Shown here one piece after another: positions 11,801 to 22,100 of a stretch of 64,000 bases of DNA; the stretch's first letter is position 1, and each line of letters starts with the position of its first letter. The stretch comes from Gordionus sp. m RMFG-2023 (lineage: Eukaryota > Nematomorpha > Gordioida > Chordodea > Parachordodidae): NCBI RefSeq assembly GCF_954871325.1, contig NC_088775.1, positions 24,095,561 through 24,159,560 of the forward strand, written 5' to 3'. Under the pieces are notes generated by a model. It was not told the DNA's origin. It saw only the letters and a list, made by a program, of their open reading frames with translations, and did not search any database. The position numbers were made by a program, and so were the translations under genes.

Positions 11801-13534
11801 ATTAAAAATATCCGACGATATTTGAAATTTATAAATCGAATTATGGGGTAGGTTTGATCTGATTAAAACCCGATTTAGAAAAGTAACTATAGTATGCAAT
11901 TTTTTTTAAACAAAATACATTGAAAAAACAAACATATAATGAATAGATATAAAACTTGTCGGGCAAGTGGAATAGGTTTTTGAAGAAAAGAAAATCCTGG
12001 CCAAGAATTTCGGCGTTTTTGATTGATGCGTTTTCGGCCTTTTGTCGCGTAGCCTTGTTAGTGACTTCCACTATTTTCGGCGCAATGCCGTATTCGGTAA
12101 AATCCTATTAGAAGTTTTTAAGATTGATAAGTATATTCTCTTTATTTTTCTTTTTTTTCATTCATTCTTTCCTTTCTTACTAATATATATGAATATAATT
12201 TATTATCAGCCAGTATTATCAAAGAAATTGATAAGCATATGCGATTTTATGTTGTTTTTAACTTGATAATTAATATTACTCTATTCACCAATGGTTTAAT
12301 CTAGACGTTTCCTATCATCATAGTGAATCTATTCAGTGCCGCTTTAATAGTAAGTGAAAAATTTAGCGTGCAAGCCCATTTCGAAATTATTTGTATATTT
12401 TAGGGAAAAACAACAAACAACTTTTACCATCCATTTATTTTTTTCAAACTAAAATCTCGTTTATAAATCAAAAACAAAAATAATTTAAGGAAAAAAATTA
12501 GGTTTCACCTCTTCATCCATATAATCTTCGGGCCTTTGCTCGAGAGGGTCGTTCTTATCCTGCCTAGAGGATTTGAAGGACTTGGGATTCCATCCTAATC
12601 AAATAGATTTAATACATAAATTAATAGATTTTTTAAAATATCCTTTTTAATTTTTAATCTAAATTGTTAATGTTGAATGATCCATAGTAGTAGTGTTGCA
12701 TAATCGGCTAATTTTAGCCGACTCCAAAATGGCTTAGTCGAGTTTTTCGGTGAAAAAATTAACCCAGCCTAACTAAGCTTAGCCTAAAAATCGACTAGAC
12801 CTAATTAAGCTTAGTTGAAAATTAGGCTAAACCTAATTAGGCAAAAATTAGGAATCGGCTAATCGTCAGCGTACGTAATGAATATATATAATGTTAATAA
12901 ATATGAATAAATAATAATTAAGGCTATGTTTAGTATTGCGTAACGCTGACGGACTATTAACCGAACTCCATACCGATGATGCCTATTAGGTTTATGCAAA
13001 GTTTTTAGCTGTTCTAAAACGAACAGAACGAATTATTCTATTCTTATATATAAATTGAACAATTTATTATTCGTAACTATACGAATAGTATGCAAATAAT
13101 CTTATTATTCGTACAAATATGAATAATAAATTATTCGATAAGAATGGAATAGTAAAAGTAAATTCTTCGATTTACCGTTTATGTTTAATTCATATAATAA
13201 TTATGCCCTTATTTCCAAAGCTGTTTTTATTAAATTTTTACTTTATGTTAGCACTAATCTATTTTTGATGGAAACTGTCCAACAAACTTAAAACAATTGC
13301 ATCGAAAATAAATAGTAAAAGGTTTTTAACATTGTTTGAAGTTTAGTAGATTATTATTTATACCTTCTTTAGTGTCCACGGAATTGAAAAATCCGGCTGA
13401 AAATCCTCCAGTAAACGCCCCGTGAAATCTCCGCCTGCCCTTCTCGTCGACGACCACTTGATCTTGTGCGTGAACCGGTTTATTTCTCTTAAAAAGCAGT
13501 CCTCCTCCTAACAAATTATCGTCTTGAGGAACGT
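8853..13534 (-). CDS. GPATCH1: GPATCH1-like G-patch protein, partial, multi-exon
   Basis: Exons read on the minus strand: 13534-13364 ([20 protein letters not shown]), 12594-12509 ([19 protein letters not shown]), 12104 to about 11956 ([17 protein letters not shown]), 11255-10977 (G-patch core [14 protein letters not shown]), 10154-10079 ([18 protein letters not shown]), 9963-9730 ([12 protein letters not shown] to GITGQ) and 9087-8853 ([19 protein letters not shown]). Order and motifs follow human GPATCH1, a splicing-associated nuclear protein. GT-AG junctions and phases agree for 13364/12594, 12509/12104, 10079/9963 and 9730/9087. The phase between 11956 and 11255 and between 10977 and 10154 does not close, so one or two short exons are missing from this model or the gene is damaged there. 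The initiator exon upstream of 13534 was not found, and the 3' half lies beyond the hAT at 1-7697 or is lost. Confidence 0.8.
12660..13160. repeat. Repeat-like AT-rich segment in a GPATCH1 intron
   Basis: The stretch contains repeated TAAGCTTAG and TAGGCTAA words and mirrored ends (GTTGCATAATCGGCTAA near 12700; ATCGGCTAATCGTCAGCG near 12853), then mirrored TTATTCG/CGAATAA words at 13030-13140. This resembles remains of two MITEs. No frame or exon was recognised. Confidence 0.35.
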
Positions 13535-14076
13535 CTGCATTAAACAAAAAAAAATAGTATTCAAGAATATAATTTAAAAATGAGTAAATTATTTTTAAAA
13601 AATATTTTAAAATGTAAGAAAATTGGATGTCATATGCTCCATCTGTTCTGACATTTATTTTAAAACTGATTTAGGTTTCTCTTTTGCATTAGTAGAATTG
13701 CAAATAATTAAATCAGTATTCGATTCAAAAATTTAATTTTAACTTTAAAAAATTGTTTCCTTATAAAATATATACATAAATTTAATTGAATCGATAAAAA
13801 TAAAAGCAAAACTTTATATAAAAAGGAATATAAATAGATTAATAAATTATTCGAATCGCTAAAACAAACGAATAATTACTTATTCTTATGATTTGTATAA
13901 TTATGATAGAAATGATTGAATATTTTTGTCCATATCCAAATCCATCATGGTTTGGCAGTATTGCGGATATTAATACTATCTTATATCTTTTTTAAACTTT
14001 TTGAAAGCTGAAGGCTCGCTCTTGCTACTAAACATATGGTAATTCCTCTCAAACTATTGCAAATACTTTCGCCATA
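13535..14076. other. AT-rich stretch upstream of the GPATCH1 exons, nothing recognised
   Basis: The missing first GPATCH1 exon should lie in or beyond this stretch, but no start with acidic N-terminal residues and a phase-1 donor could be picked with confidence. There is no visible TATA box, CpG cluster or repeat boundary. Confidence 0.4.
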
Positions 14077-14584
14077 GGCTGTTGCGAAAAAGTGTCATTC
14101 TGTTTTGATTCTGAAATCGAGTTCATGATGGCAAAGATATAGAAATTTTTATATTGCTTTTGGTATATTTTGAAATTTTGATTTAAGAAAATTAATCATT
14201 TTAGTTTGTTAAATAAACGCCACATGCGTTGTGTTTTAGACATGATAACAGCATCATATAGTTAAAGTTTGTTCATATTATTTTCATGATAATACACCAT
14301 AAAGGGATCAGGAGAATCCCTGAACGTGGTTCTGAGCCACAAAAGCATAATTTTTTGGAAAAATCACATATAACTAAAAATTCGCCATCATTCAATTTAA
14401 AATTTTGAAGAATAGTGCATATGCCCAGGTTCCTGGTCCTCCAGCTAATACACAATATTTTGGTTTTTACAGATCTACTAAAGCTCACTTTTATGGCAAC
14501 ATGTGTTTCTTTAAAATTAGAATATAATTCCCTAAGATTGCATAAAATGAGTCTTTTCTGCAATTGTCACTTTTCCACTTAGCC
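14077..14584 (-). mobile_element. 508-bp TIR element with TA target sites
   Basis: The left end GGCTGTTGCGAAAAAGTG and the inverted right end GGCTAAGTGGAAAAGTGAC are imperfect terminal repeats, each bordered by TA. On the minus strand, 14563-14273 is open and reads QKRLILCNLRELYSNFKE and later CTILQNFKL. This pattern is the N-terminal part of an uncommon transposon-borne protein family whose full versions later carry an SDGAASQ..HGK..DG.GG block; a piece of that later block lies at 17940-18110. Whether the TIRs belong to this protein is unclear, since the element is far too short for a full gene. Confidence 0.45.
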
Positions 14585-15444
14585 TATATTGATATAAAAT
14601 GGTTTCAGGCATTCTACGACTGCTTTAATCGGAATTATAAAATTTTTTAATAATATATAATATGTCTTGAAAAACACTCCCAAAGGAAGTACATTTCTAA
14701 GACCTTCACAAAGTATGTTTATCAAAATCGTGCGAATTTTAGGAAAGAAGAATATATTACATTAATCACCTTGTTTAATCTTTTACTTAAATACATAAAA
14801 TATTTAAAAGATTTTAGCTTAAATATATTACAATTACGAATTTTTACAATTGACTAATGATTAAAATTAGTTATTACCTACACCTAAGATCGACCCAACT
14901 TGAAATTTTTCATATTTATTAATTTTAAAAAAATGAAGAAATAAAATGCCGATTTGATTTTATTTTCCGGATTTTGCATTTAGATTTTTAAAATAATCTT
15001 TAACATTATATAACTTTAAAGGCCTACCATTAGGCTATATAAAGAAATTTAAATGACGCTTTTAGATCAATTATATACAAAATTAAAGGGATATTCCCAA
15101 AATGCCCAATTCTGACCTTTAGAAACCCGCATCTCAGCAGTTGGAAGATAAAATTTTATTCTTCTTTTAGTTATAATTAATAAATGCAAACTCTAGTAAA
15201 AATATTAGAAAGATCTGAGGGCTAGGGTTAAAACTCATTTTGATTTATGATAGAATTCACAATATATACGAAGTGAAAACCTTGGCGACGCTATCTCTTC
15301 CAAAATATGCAAAATTACCAAAAATTGATATTTTTATTTGCATAAATAAATGGCGCTATATGAAATTATGGATAATGGTTAAAAATTTTTGCTAATCTAC
15401 CAAAAACAGCATATTATTTTTTTATACTAAAATATTTCGAATAT
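14585..15444. other. AT-rich stretch, nothing recognised
   Basis: No open frame, splice-bordered exon or terminal repeat stands out between the 508-bp element and the TIR at 15445. Base composition is like the surrounding non-coding DNA. Confidence 0.4.
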
Positions 15445-16142
15445 TTGGGTCATACCAGGTCAAATCGATCAAAATGTATCATTTCCAGCCGACCCTTTTC
15501 AAAATTGTTAAATTGCTGGAATTATTTAGATCGGTAAAAAAATAAGTGGGCGGTTTATTTTAGCTAGCTAGCACACCTGGTTCAGGAGATACAGAGCCTC
15601 AAAGGTGCAAAAAATGAAGATTTTTACGGCTGTAAAATTTTTAAATTGTTTATAGCTTAAAACCTTTATAGATATGAATTCTATTAACCCTTCAATACTC
15701 CAGTGAAAAAAAATGAGGTTAGTTCTCGGGCGGGGTTTAATAGACCCCAATTACAAATGTATATATCTCCAGTTATATTCATTCTTTTCATTTGATATTT
15801 GGATATAAGATAGATTCAACCTTAAGCTTGATAAAATATTTAAGTATTTTTATTTCTTAAGCCTAGATTAAAGATGATGAGGATAATTATAATTTGTGCC
15901 AAATTTTTTTAAAAAAAGCAGCTTTTTTTAAATTTCAAATATAAAATTAAAAAAATAACTTATCCATTATATAATCATGATAATTCATAATATGGATCTT
16001 TATTCTTCAATATAAAAAAAAATTACACCAATACATTCAAATATAAAAAAAAATAGAACATTGAAATATGCTAAATTTGACATGCAAAAACATTTATTAC
16101 ATAAAATATTTATGTGTTCTAAACATAAATTTATTTGACAAT

Positions 16143-16770
16143 TTTTTTATAAGGAGTATAGTTTTATGCCATATTTTGATGGTTTATTTGGCATGTATTG
16201 CCTGAATGGGCATCTACCAATGCTGGAAGCATTTCATCTACGGTTGCATATTCTGATATTGTATAAGATTTGTAGCAGTTATCAACAAATTCTTGAAAAA
16301 TATTTCTAATGTGAGTTGCCTTGTCTACCATTTTTCTCTCTTCTCTTAATAATATGTCATCAAATCTTATTGTATGGATTAGAAATCTGAATCTTTTGAG
16401 TGTCATTGTTGCTCTAAATATCTTAATTCCAAACCCATCAGATTTCCATAAATCTGAGATATTTTGATGATTTTATTTGGAAATTCCAGCTAAATAAAGA
16501 ATTCTTAATAATGCCTTGAATTCTATTACATCAACCTCTTTAGTAGAATTTTCATATTGATCAGTGTACTTTTTACTTAAAATTTTAATTTTTCCATTTG
16601 TGATAAATAATTTCTTCAATCATTTTTGGTGATATGAACAAATCGAAACATTTTTCTGCGGTGTCAGCTTTTTTCCCATATTCTTTTACTCCTAGCATAT
16701 GAAAAATTAAATTTTGTTGACGTGTTCTTACTCTTTGATTTAAAATCCTTTTTCCATTAAGTCACCTTAT
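16143..16770 (-). pseudogene. piggyBac (PGBD-like) transposase fragment
   Basis: Reading on the minus strand gives KEVDVIEFKALLRILYLAGI, then FRATMTLKRFRFLIHTIRFD, EERKMVDKATHIRNIFQEF and YATVDEMLPA, followed in another frame by CPFRQYMPNKPSKYGIK-like sequence at about 16210-16150. These are the conserved blocks around the first catalytic aspartates of DDE_Tnp_1_7 transposases (VDE of the TVDEML block). Frames change near 16205 and 16470 and the C-terminal half with the last catalytic aspartate is absent, so the copy is inactive. Confidence 0.75.
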
Positions 16771-17168
16771 TTTTAGCTAATTTTACAGTGAAATAGATAT
16801 CATAAATAATTCCATATTTACCTAAATAATATTTAAGTTTATTGTCTGTAGCATATCTTCTTCATCTAATTCAGATTGTGTATCATGATCACTATCATAA
16901 ATAGAATCTTCTTCCTTATTATCAATTAAATATAATCACCTCAAATAAAATGATATTACATCTTAAATAATTTTTTATTTACTATCAGAATCTGCAAAAA
17001 TCATAGTATATGATAAAAATAATTTGAGAAATGAGCCAGATGGTGAAAATAAGAATATAATAACTCCACCAAAAAAAATGTTTAAGTTTTCTTTTTCATA
17101 TATCTCAATCAAAATAAAAGATATTTAAATTTTGTTTTAATAAATTTTATAATATAGTAGTATATATA

Positions 17169-17522
17169 TAGTGATCTGCATCGGGCCTAATTTTTCAAGC
17201 CCGGCATGGCCCAAAATTTTTTTATAAAGATTTGCCCGGCCCGAACCCGAAATTTTTTTTAAAAAAATTTTGCCAGCCTGGCTTGAAATATAAATTAATT
17301 TCTATAATAACTCAAAATAAACATATTTATTATTTGGCGTCAACTTTATATAAATAAAAATCACATATTTTTATTTTACATAAAAAATTCAACATAAAAT
17401 TGATTAATTTAGATATATTTTTAAAAATTTCTAAGGCTGACCCGACCCAGCCCGAATTTTCTTAAAAAATATTAGGCCCGGCCCAAAGCCCGTTCGGGCT
17501 GGGCCTATTTTTGCAGATCTCT
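17169..17522. mobile_element. GGGCC-rich MITE (GATCTGCA family)
   Basis: The ends TAGTGATCTGCATCGGGCC and, inverted, TAGAGATCTGCAAAAATAGG bracket a non-coding segment rich in GGCCCGAACCCG-type words. GTAGTATA occurs on both sides and may be the 8-bp target duplication. Relatives with the same AGA(T/C)CTGCAGGCC ends lie at 58451 and 59359, and the GGCC-rich stretch at 19660-20390 may hold further copies. It interrupts the piggyBac element, so it is younger. Confidence 0.6.
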
Positions 17523-17840
17523 AGTAGTATATATTTATAATTTTTTTTAAAAAAAATTTCTTAAAAAATTACAAATTTACTCTGGTGGGGTCTCATAAAC
17601 CCCAATCAGTTAAATGCTTATATCTTAAAAACTACTCAACCGAAATATATGAAATTTGGAATATAGATTCTAAGATATATTTGATAAAGCTACAGAAGAA
17701 TCCAGATCATAATATTTAACCGTTTTTATGTAATATCATTGCTAGCATGTCTGGGGTTTCATATACCCCACCAGAATATTGAAGGTTTAAAATGAATGAG
17801 AATATATTATTCAGGCAGATTTTGCTGAGAATTATACTTT

Positions 17841-18175
17841 ATGGTTAAAGGTGAAGTTACTGGAATAAAGAGCAAGTTATCAGTCATCCTTTCATTTAAG
17901 TTAATAAAATTATATTGGAATCTTTCATTCATAATACAATTGCCATTTATCCCAACAAAATTCTGCTACTTTTCAGATGTAGCAGCATCACAAATCAATC
18001 TTTGCGAACATAAAATGATTTCGAAAGCTGAGTAGCATTTCTAGCCCACATCCCATGGCAAATCTGCATGTAATGGAGTTGGAGGTACAGTCAAACATAA
18101 TGAGATGGGTAGTTTACAAAGCCCTGTTTCAGAAAAAATAACTTGCCATAAAGAGTTTTGTTGCCTATTATAAGG
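17841..18175 (+). pseudogene. Fragment of a transposon-borne SDGAASQ/HGK-family protein
   Basis: The plus strand reads YFSDVAASQINLCEHK, then in another frame PTSHGKSACNGVGGTVK and GSLQSPVSE. This is close to a block I know from repeat-encoded proteins of several invertebrates (SDGAASQYKN, HFFATSHGK, CDG.GGTVKR, ASLQRP); the family's transposition chemistry is not known to me. The upstream WNKEQVISHPF near 17863-17895 agrees with the same family. Several stops and frame shifts mark it as dead. Its N-terminal counterpart is in the 14077-14584 element. Confidence 0.5.
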
Positions 18176-18360
18176 AAAATATTAAAGGCATAAGATTTAT
18201 AATTTATTAATATATATTATTTTTTTTTATTAAGGAATAGATTTCGCCTATATTATGGAAGAACAAGAGAAAACAAATAATTTTAGAAGAGAGATTCAAT
18301 AAAAGGTGAACAATAACATGAGTGCAAAAATTTCATATTTTTATTCAATTTCAGGATAAA

Positions 18361-19265
18361 ATTGAAGCTAAATTTTATTCAAATTTAAACAATTCACAAA
18401 TATTAAATATAACATTTGACTTAGATAATAATTTGATAAACAGTGAATATGAAAGGATTAAAAATATAGTAACCAAAAGATAAGATAAAAATTTGGCCCT
18501 TATTAATGATGGGTAGACAGATATAAAAGTGGAATGAATTATAAATTTTATCATGGGAATCCTACCCATTTTCTACAAATTAATAGTTAGGGTCCAATAT
18601 GTATAAGGGAGTATATCTAGTGAATTTATTAAAGTAATTGAAGGAATAAGAAACACAGTAAAGAATAAGGCATGTCATGAAATAAAACACACTTAAAAAT
18701 ACATATTCAATTATGACATTGGGTCTGCATCTCATGGACTTAGTTTGCTTTAAAGGGCCTAGCAAATAAAATATTGCTAATTTATATTTTAGTAGTAAAA
18801 GCCAACAAAGTATTATAAAATATGTAAAATTCAACATTCTTTTACACATTTAAAAACAACGGCTTATAGATAAAAATATGATTGTTTCATTAAAGTTGCC
18901 TAGCTTATCTAACTTTTAGGACAGTATGGTAATGATAATTAATAGTCTATTAAAAAATAAAGATATCTTGAGGCAAATTCTGTAAAGTCATTCTATACAA
19001 ATAGAGGAAGTCAAAGTGGACAAATCAAAGTTATATGAAGTTCCTCATTCATATCGGAAATCTTTTATAGAAGGAAATTTTAGAGATCAAACAATTTATA
19101 ATAAAAAAAAATCAGGATATTTTGTTGCAGAATTAGTTTTAAAGACAAAAAGTTGTTATTAAAGGATTATTTGTTACAAGCCGATTATCTGGATATCTAG
19201 GATGTTGCTAGACAAATGACAAATTGCTCAATTTTAGAGATCTGGAATTGTTTTAAGCAAAGATA
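18361..19265 (+). pseudogene. hAT transposase fragment (middle region)
   Basis: Short pieces in one general direction: NITFDLDNNLINSEYERIK, KNLALINDG followed by TDIK and INFIMGIPTHF at 18490-18560, and later SLKLPSLSNF and SLLKNKDILRQIL at 18885-18985. These match hAT transposases around the DGW(S/T).....VN catalytic-core segment and the following helical region. The sequence is interrupted by many stops; no terminal repeats specific to it were identified. Confidence 0.45.
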
Positions 19266-19659
19266 ACAAATTAAATAATTGAAAGTATTTTTTTAAATAA
19301 TATATTAATAATTTATATATTTTTGATGAAACATGAAAAAAATCAATATTGACGCGTAAAATAATTTTTTAAAGGAAATTTCTTTCCACAAATTTCCCTT
19401 AATTTTAGTTTCCCAGAAAATTTACATTTTTAACTATAAATAATTTTTGAGATATAAGAATTTTAGAAAACTGATTCGAAAGTCAGTATTTTTGCACTTT
19501 TGAGACCCTGTATCTTGGGAACCAGGTGTGTTAGCAAGCTAAAATAAACAAATTTCTCATTTTTTAACATATCTATACAACTCCATAAATTTTTAACAAT
19601 TTTAAAAGGGGGTTGACCAGTGATCGATTTGACATGGAATGATCCAAGTCTGGTCTAAA

Positions 19660-20390
19660 TTTATATTTATCTAAATGCCCAGCCTAACTCAAAAATTTTT
19701 TATGCACACCAAGGCCATTATAATATTTTGTTCAACACATTTTAATTTTTTTTAATAAAGCATTATAAAGAATAGGCCCTACTGGAGATCTACAAAGATT
19801 GGCCTATCCAAAAGAAAAATTATAAAGAACAAGGCCAAACAAAAAAATTTAATGGGCTGGGTCAGACCTGGCTATTTGTACATAAAAAATATTCAGGCCA
19901 GGTTACAAAATTTATACTTAAAAAATCAAGCAAGGCCTTGATAATCTCTAATTAGTAAAATATTAATAAGTTTTTCTAAGAATAAAAATCTTGATATATA
20001 TTTTTTTGAATTTCATTTGATGAATACTATAAAAATATATTATGATATGCGTATTTCTTTTTTTAAGAACTGTCTAACTAATTAAACAGGTCATTTCTGA
20101 TATGACCAATTATACAATACAGATATCAAACACAATTAATTTATAAAATGTTGTAGAGAGAAATATATAGGAATAGAGGAAAGATATAAGAGCTTGAACT
20201 AACATTTGAGAAAAATTAAGGGGCCAGGCCAAGTCAGATTTTTTGAAAAATATTAAAAGTCAGGCCAGGATAAAATTATAAGCTGTTGGGCCACAAAATA
20301 TTTTTAACGGAGTAGTCCAGCTGGGCAACTTGTTCAAAAATTGTTAATGGATAAATTGAGCTGGACTTTGCAGACCTTTGGTTTGATTAT
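19660..20390. repeat. Decayed GGCC-rich repeat copies
   Basis: Words such as GGCCAGGCC, CTGGGTCAGACCTGG, AGATCTACAAAGATTGGCC and GCTGGACTTTGCAGACCT, in both orientations and separated by AT-rich DNA, resemble older copies of the GATCTGCA/GGGCC MITE family. Boundaries are not clear, and no frame was recognised. Confidence 0.4.
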
Positions 20391-21765
20391 AAATGTAGTT
20401 TGTTTAAAAAACAATAATTAAATTTGGTAAAGTGTACAATTAAAGATTTTTCTAAACAAATAGACTATTTTTATGAGTAAATTTTCAAAGCCTTTGGGAC
20501 TTCCACACCTCTGAGAGCCCTTGTAATATGCCATTAATTTACATACTTCCACCTATTAAAAATTCTAAAAATAAAAATTTTTGTGAATAAAAAGTTATTT
20601 CCAAGTTAACTGAATAGAATGGTGTTTTTTAAAAGTTTAATATATAAATCATGAATAATTTTTTTAAAATTATATTTATAAAAGAATAAAGATAGCTAAC
20701 CATCTTCATCAATCAAAGGGGTTCCATAAGTAATATAGTTTTTTTTCATGATTTTCAAAATAAAATAAGTTAATACATGTTATATTTTTTTAAAACAATA
20801 GATTCGGTTGACAAATAGCCATATTAGTAAAAAGCATGTTAAAATAAAATTATATATGCAAACTTTAAAATGATAAAATTGTTCAATAGCTTTGATATCT
20901 GAAAGGTAACCTGTAGACCCGGTTTTAAGTTTTAATTTTTCTATTTTGCTGGGTCGTATATTTCTCGAAACTGACATTAATTCGATATTAAATGATGATA
21001 GTTCTTCTCCTTTGTGTAACGAGCATAGGGGATTTCATATTTTCACTCAATTTAATTTTATCTGGAATTATGCATCTTATATTGTATTTATTGTTATAAC
21101 CAGTTATTTACTGCTTAAAAATAATGCGGGGGGGGGGGGGGGCTACTTTATATAAATTAAGAACTTGTATATAAATACGATTACAAATATTTCCATAAAT
21201 CTTTTATTTTTTCATTTCCTTTGGACTGTATTTCTGAATGTATTTTATTCGCCTACTATGTTACCTTTTCCATATTTTGATATATTGATCTGGAATCCCA
21301 TCTAATATCGAAGTTACAATCAGTAAAATTAACAAATTAATTAAACTTCATTAGTATGTATACTTTAATCATGTTCATGAGATAAAAGCCCCTTTCTCAT
21401 TCGATATTACAGTAGAAAGTATGTACAGTTCTTAATTTTTTTCAATTTTTCATTATAAATTATTCTCAATTAATATATTATAGAAGCCAGGCAATCGTTT
21501 CATATTTATTTAATAGGAATCTTTGGCAGATTTTTTTTATTTGCACCTCGCCAAATCGCACATCTATGTTCTTAGGCCAATTATATTTTTGAATAAAGAA
21601 TTTTTAAAATTAAAAAATAATTTTTTTAAAATTTATTAAGTCATTTTACCCTCAATTTTAAAGCTATCCATTAGACAAGACTTCATAATACTTTCTAGAG
21701 AAATATTAAATTCAGATATTTTTAATCTCATTAGTTTTGGATTTCTTTATGGCATATTTTTATAT
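20391..21765. other. AT-rich stretch with a G-tract and weak exon-like pieces
   Basis: A run of 17 G interrupted by nothing else lies at about 21127-21143. On the minus strand, about 21030-20914 reads MSVSRNIRPSKIEKLKLKTG and ends at a possible donor (ACAG/GTTACC); on the plus strand 21000-21120 and 21195-21300 read hydrophobic segments (for example FHFLWTVFLNVFYSPTMLPF). The two readings compete and neither matches a family I recognise. No gene is called. Confidence 0.3.
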
Positions 21766-21770
21766 AAAGG

Positions 21771-22053
21771 TGTAGATGATGCTGGTGTGGTCATACAAAA
21801 AATATATAAATTATATTCTATTTTATTATGTTCTACTCTACACACTATATATATATATCATCTAAGATAATTAGAATATATATAATCAAAACGAAATGCA
21901 AAAGTAATATAAGATTAAGTTGTAAAAGGTTAAATTATAAGTTGAATGGCAAAAATAAGTTGAATGGTAAAAATAAGATAAATATATCAAAATATAAAAA
22001 TGAAAATCATTTAACGAAGGCGCTATATAAGTATTTAAATTTATTATATAACA
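21771..22053 (-). repeat. Gypsy 3' LTR
   Basis: 283 bp, TG..CA ends on the minus strand. It aligns along its whole length with 30907-31180; differences include a short internal duplication of the AAAATAAGTTGAATGG type. The purine tract AGAAGAGGGAGAA lies directly before it in element orientation. Confidence 0.85.
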
Positions 22054-22100
22054 TTCTCCCTCTTCTAAAGAGTCTTCCCATATTTTATCTAAGCTGTCAC

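Larger units (their letters stand above)
15688..17786 (-). mobile_element. piggyBac element with TTAA duplications
   Basis: The ends CCCTTCAATACTCCAG (15688) and, inverted, ACCTTCAATATTCTGG (17786) are terminal repeats; TTAA sits directly outside at 15684-15687 and 17787-17790, the invariant piggyBac target. Just inside each end is a subterminal palindrome (GGGGTTTAATAGACCCC; GGGGTTTCATATACCCC). A minus-strand piggyBac transposase remnant occupies 16143-16770 and a GGGCC-type MITE sits at about 17169-17522. At 2.1 kb including the MITE it is somewhat short for an intact element. Confidence 0.85.
15445..19647 (+). mobile_element. Composite element with ~160-bp TIRs
   Basis: The left end TTGGGTCATACCAGGTCAAA and the inverted right end TTGGATCATTCCATGTCAAA begin TIRs of about 160 bp that share ACACACCTGGTTC-like and TACAG(A/G)G(C/T)CTCAAA blocks. 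Between them lie, from left to right, a piggyBac element (15688-17786), a plus-strand fragment of the SDGAASQ/HGK family (17841-18175) and a hAT fragment (18361-19265). The natural reading is that the HGK-family protein owns the outer TIRs and the piggyBac came later. No clean target duplication was found (left flank TTCGAATA, right flank GTCTGGTC). Confidence 0.55.

Noticed and set aside
20780-21300. A gene with a membrane protein or basic exon near 21 kb
   Set aside because: The two strands give competing weak readings without linked exons; left as unassigned.
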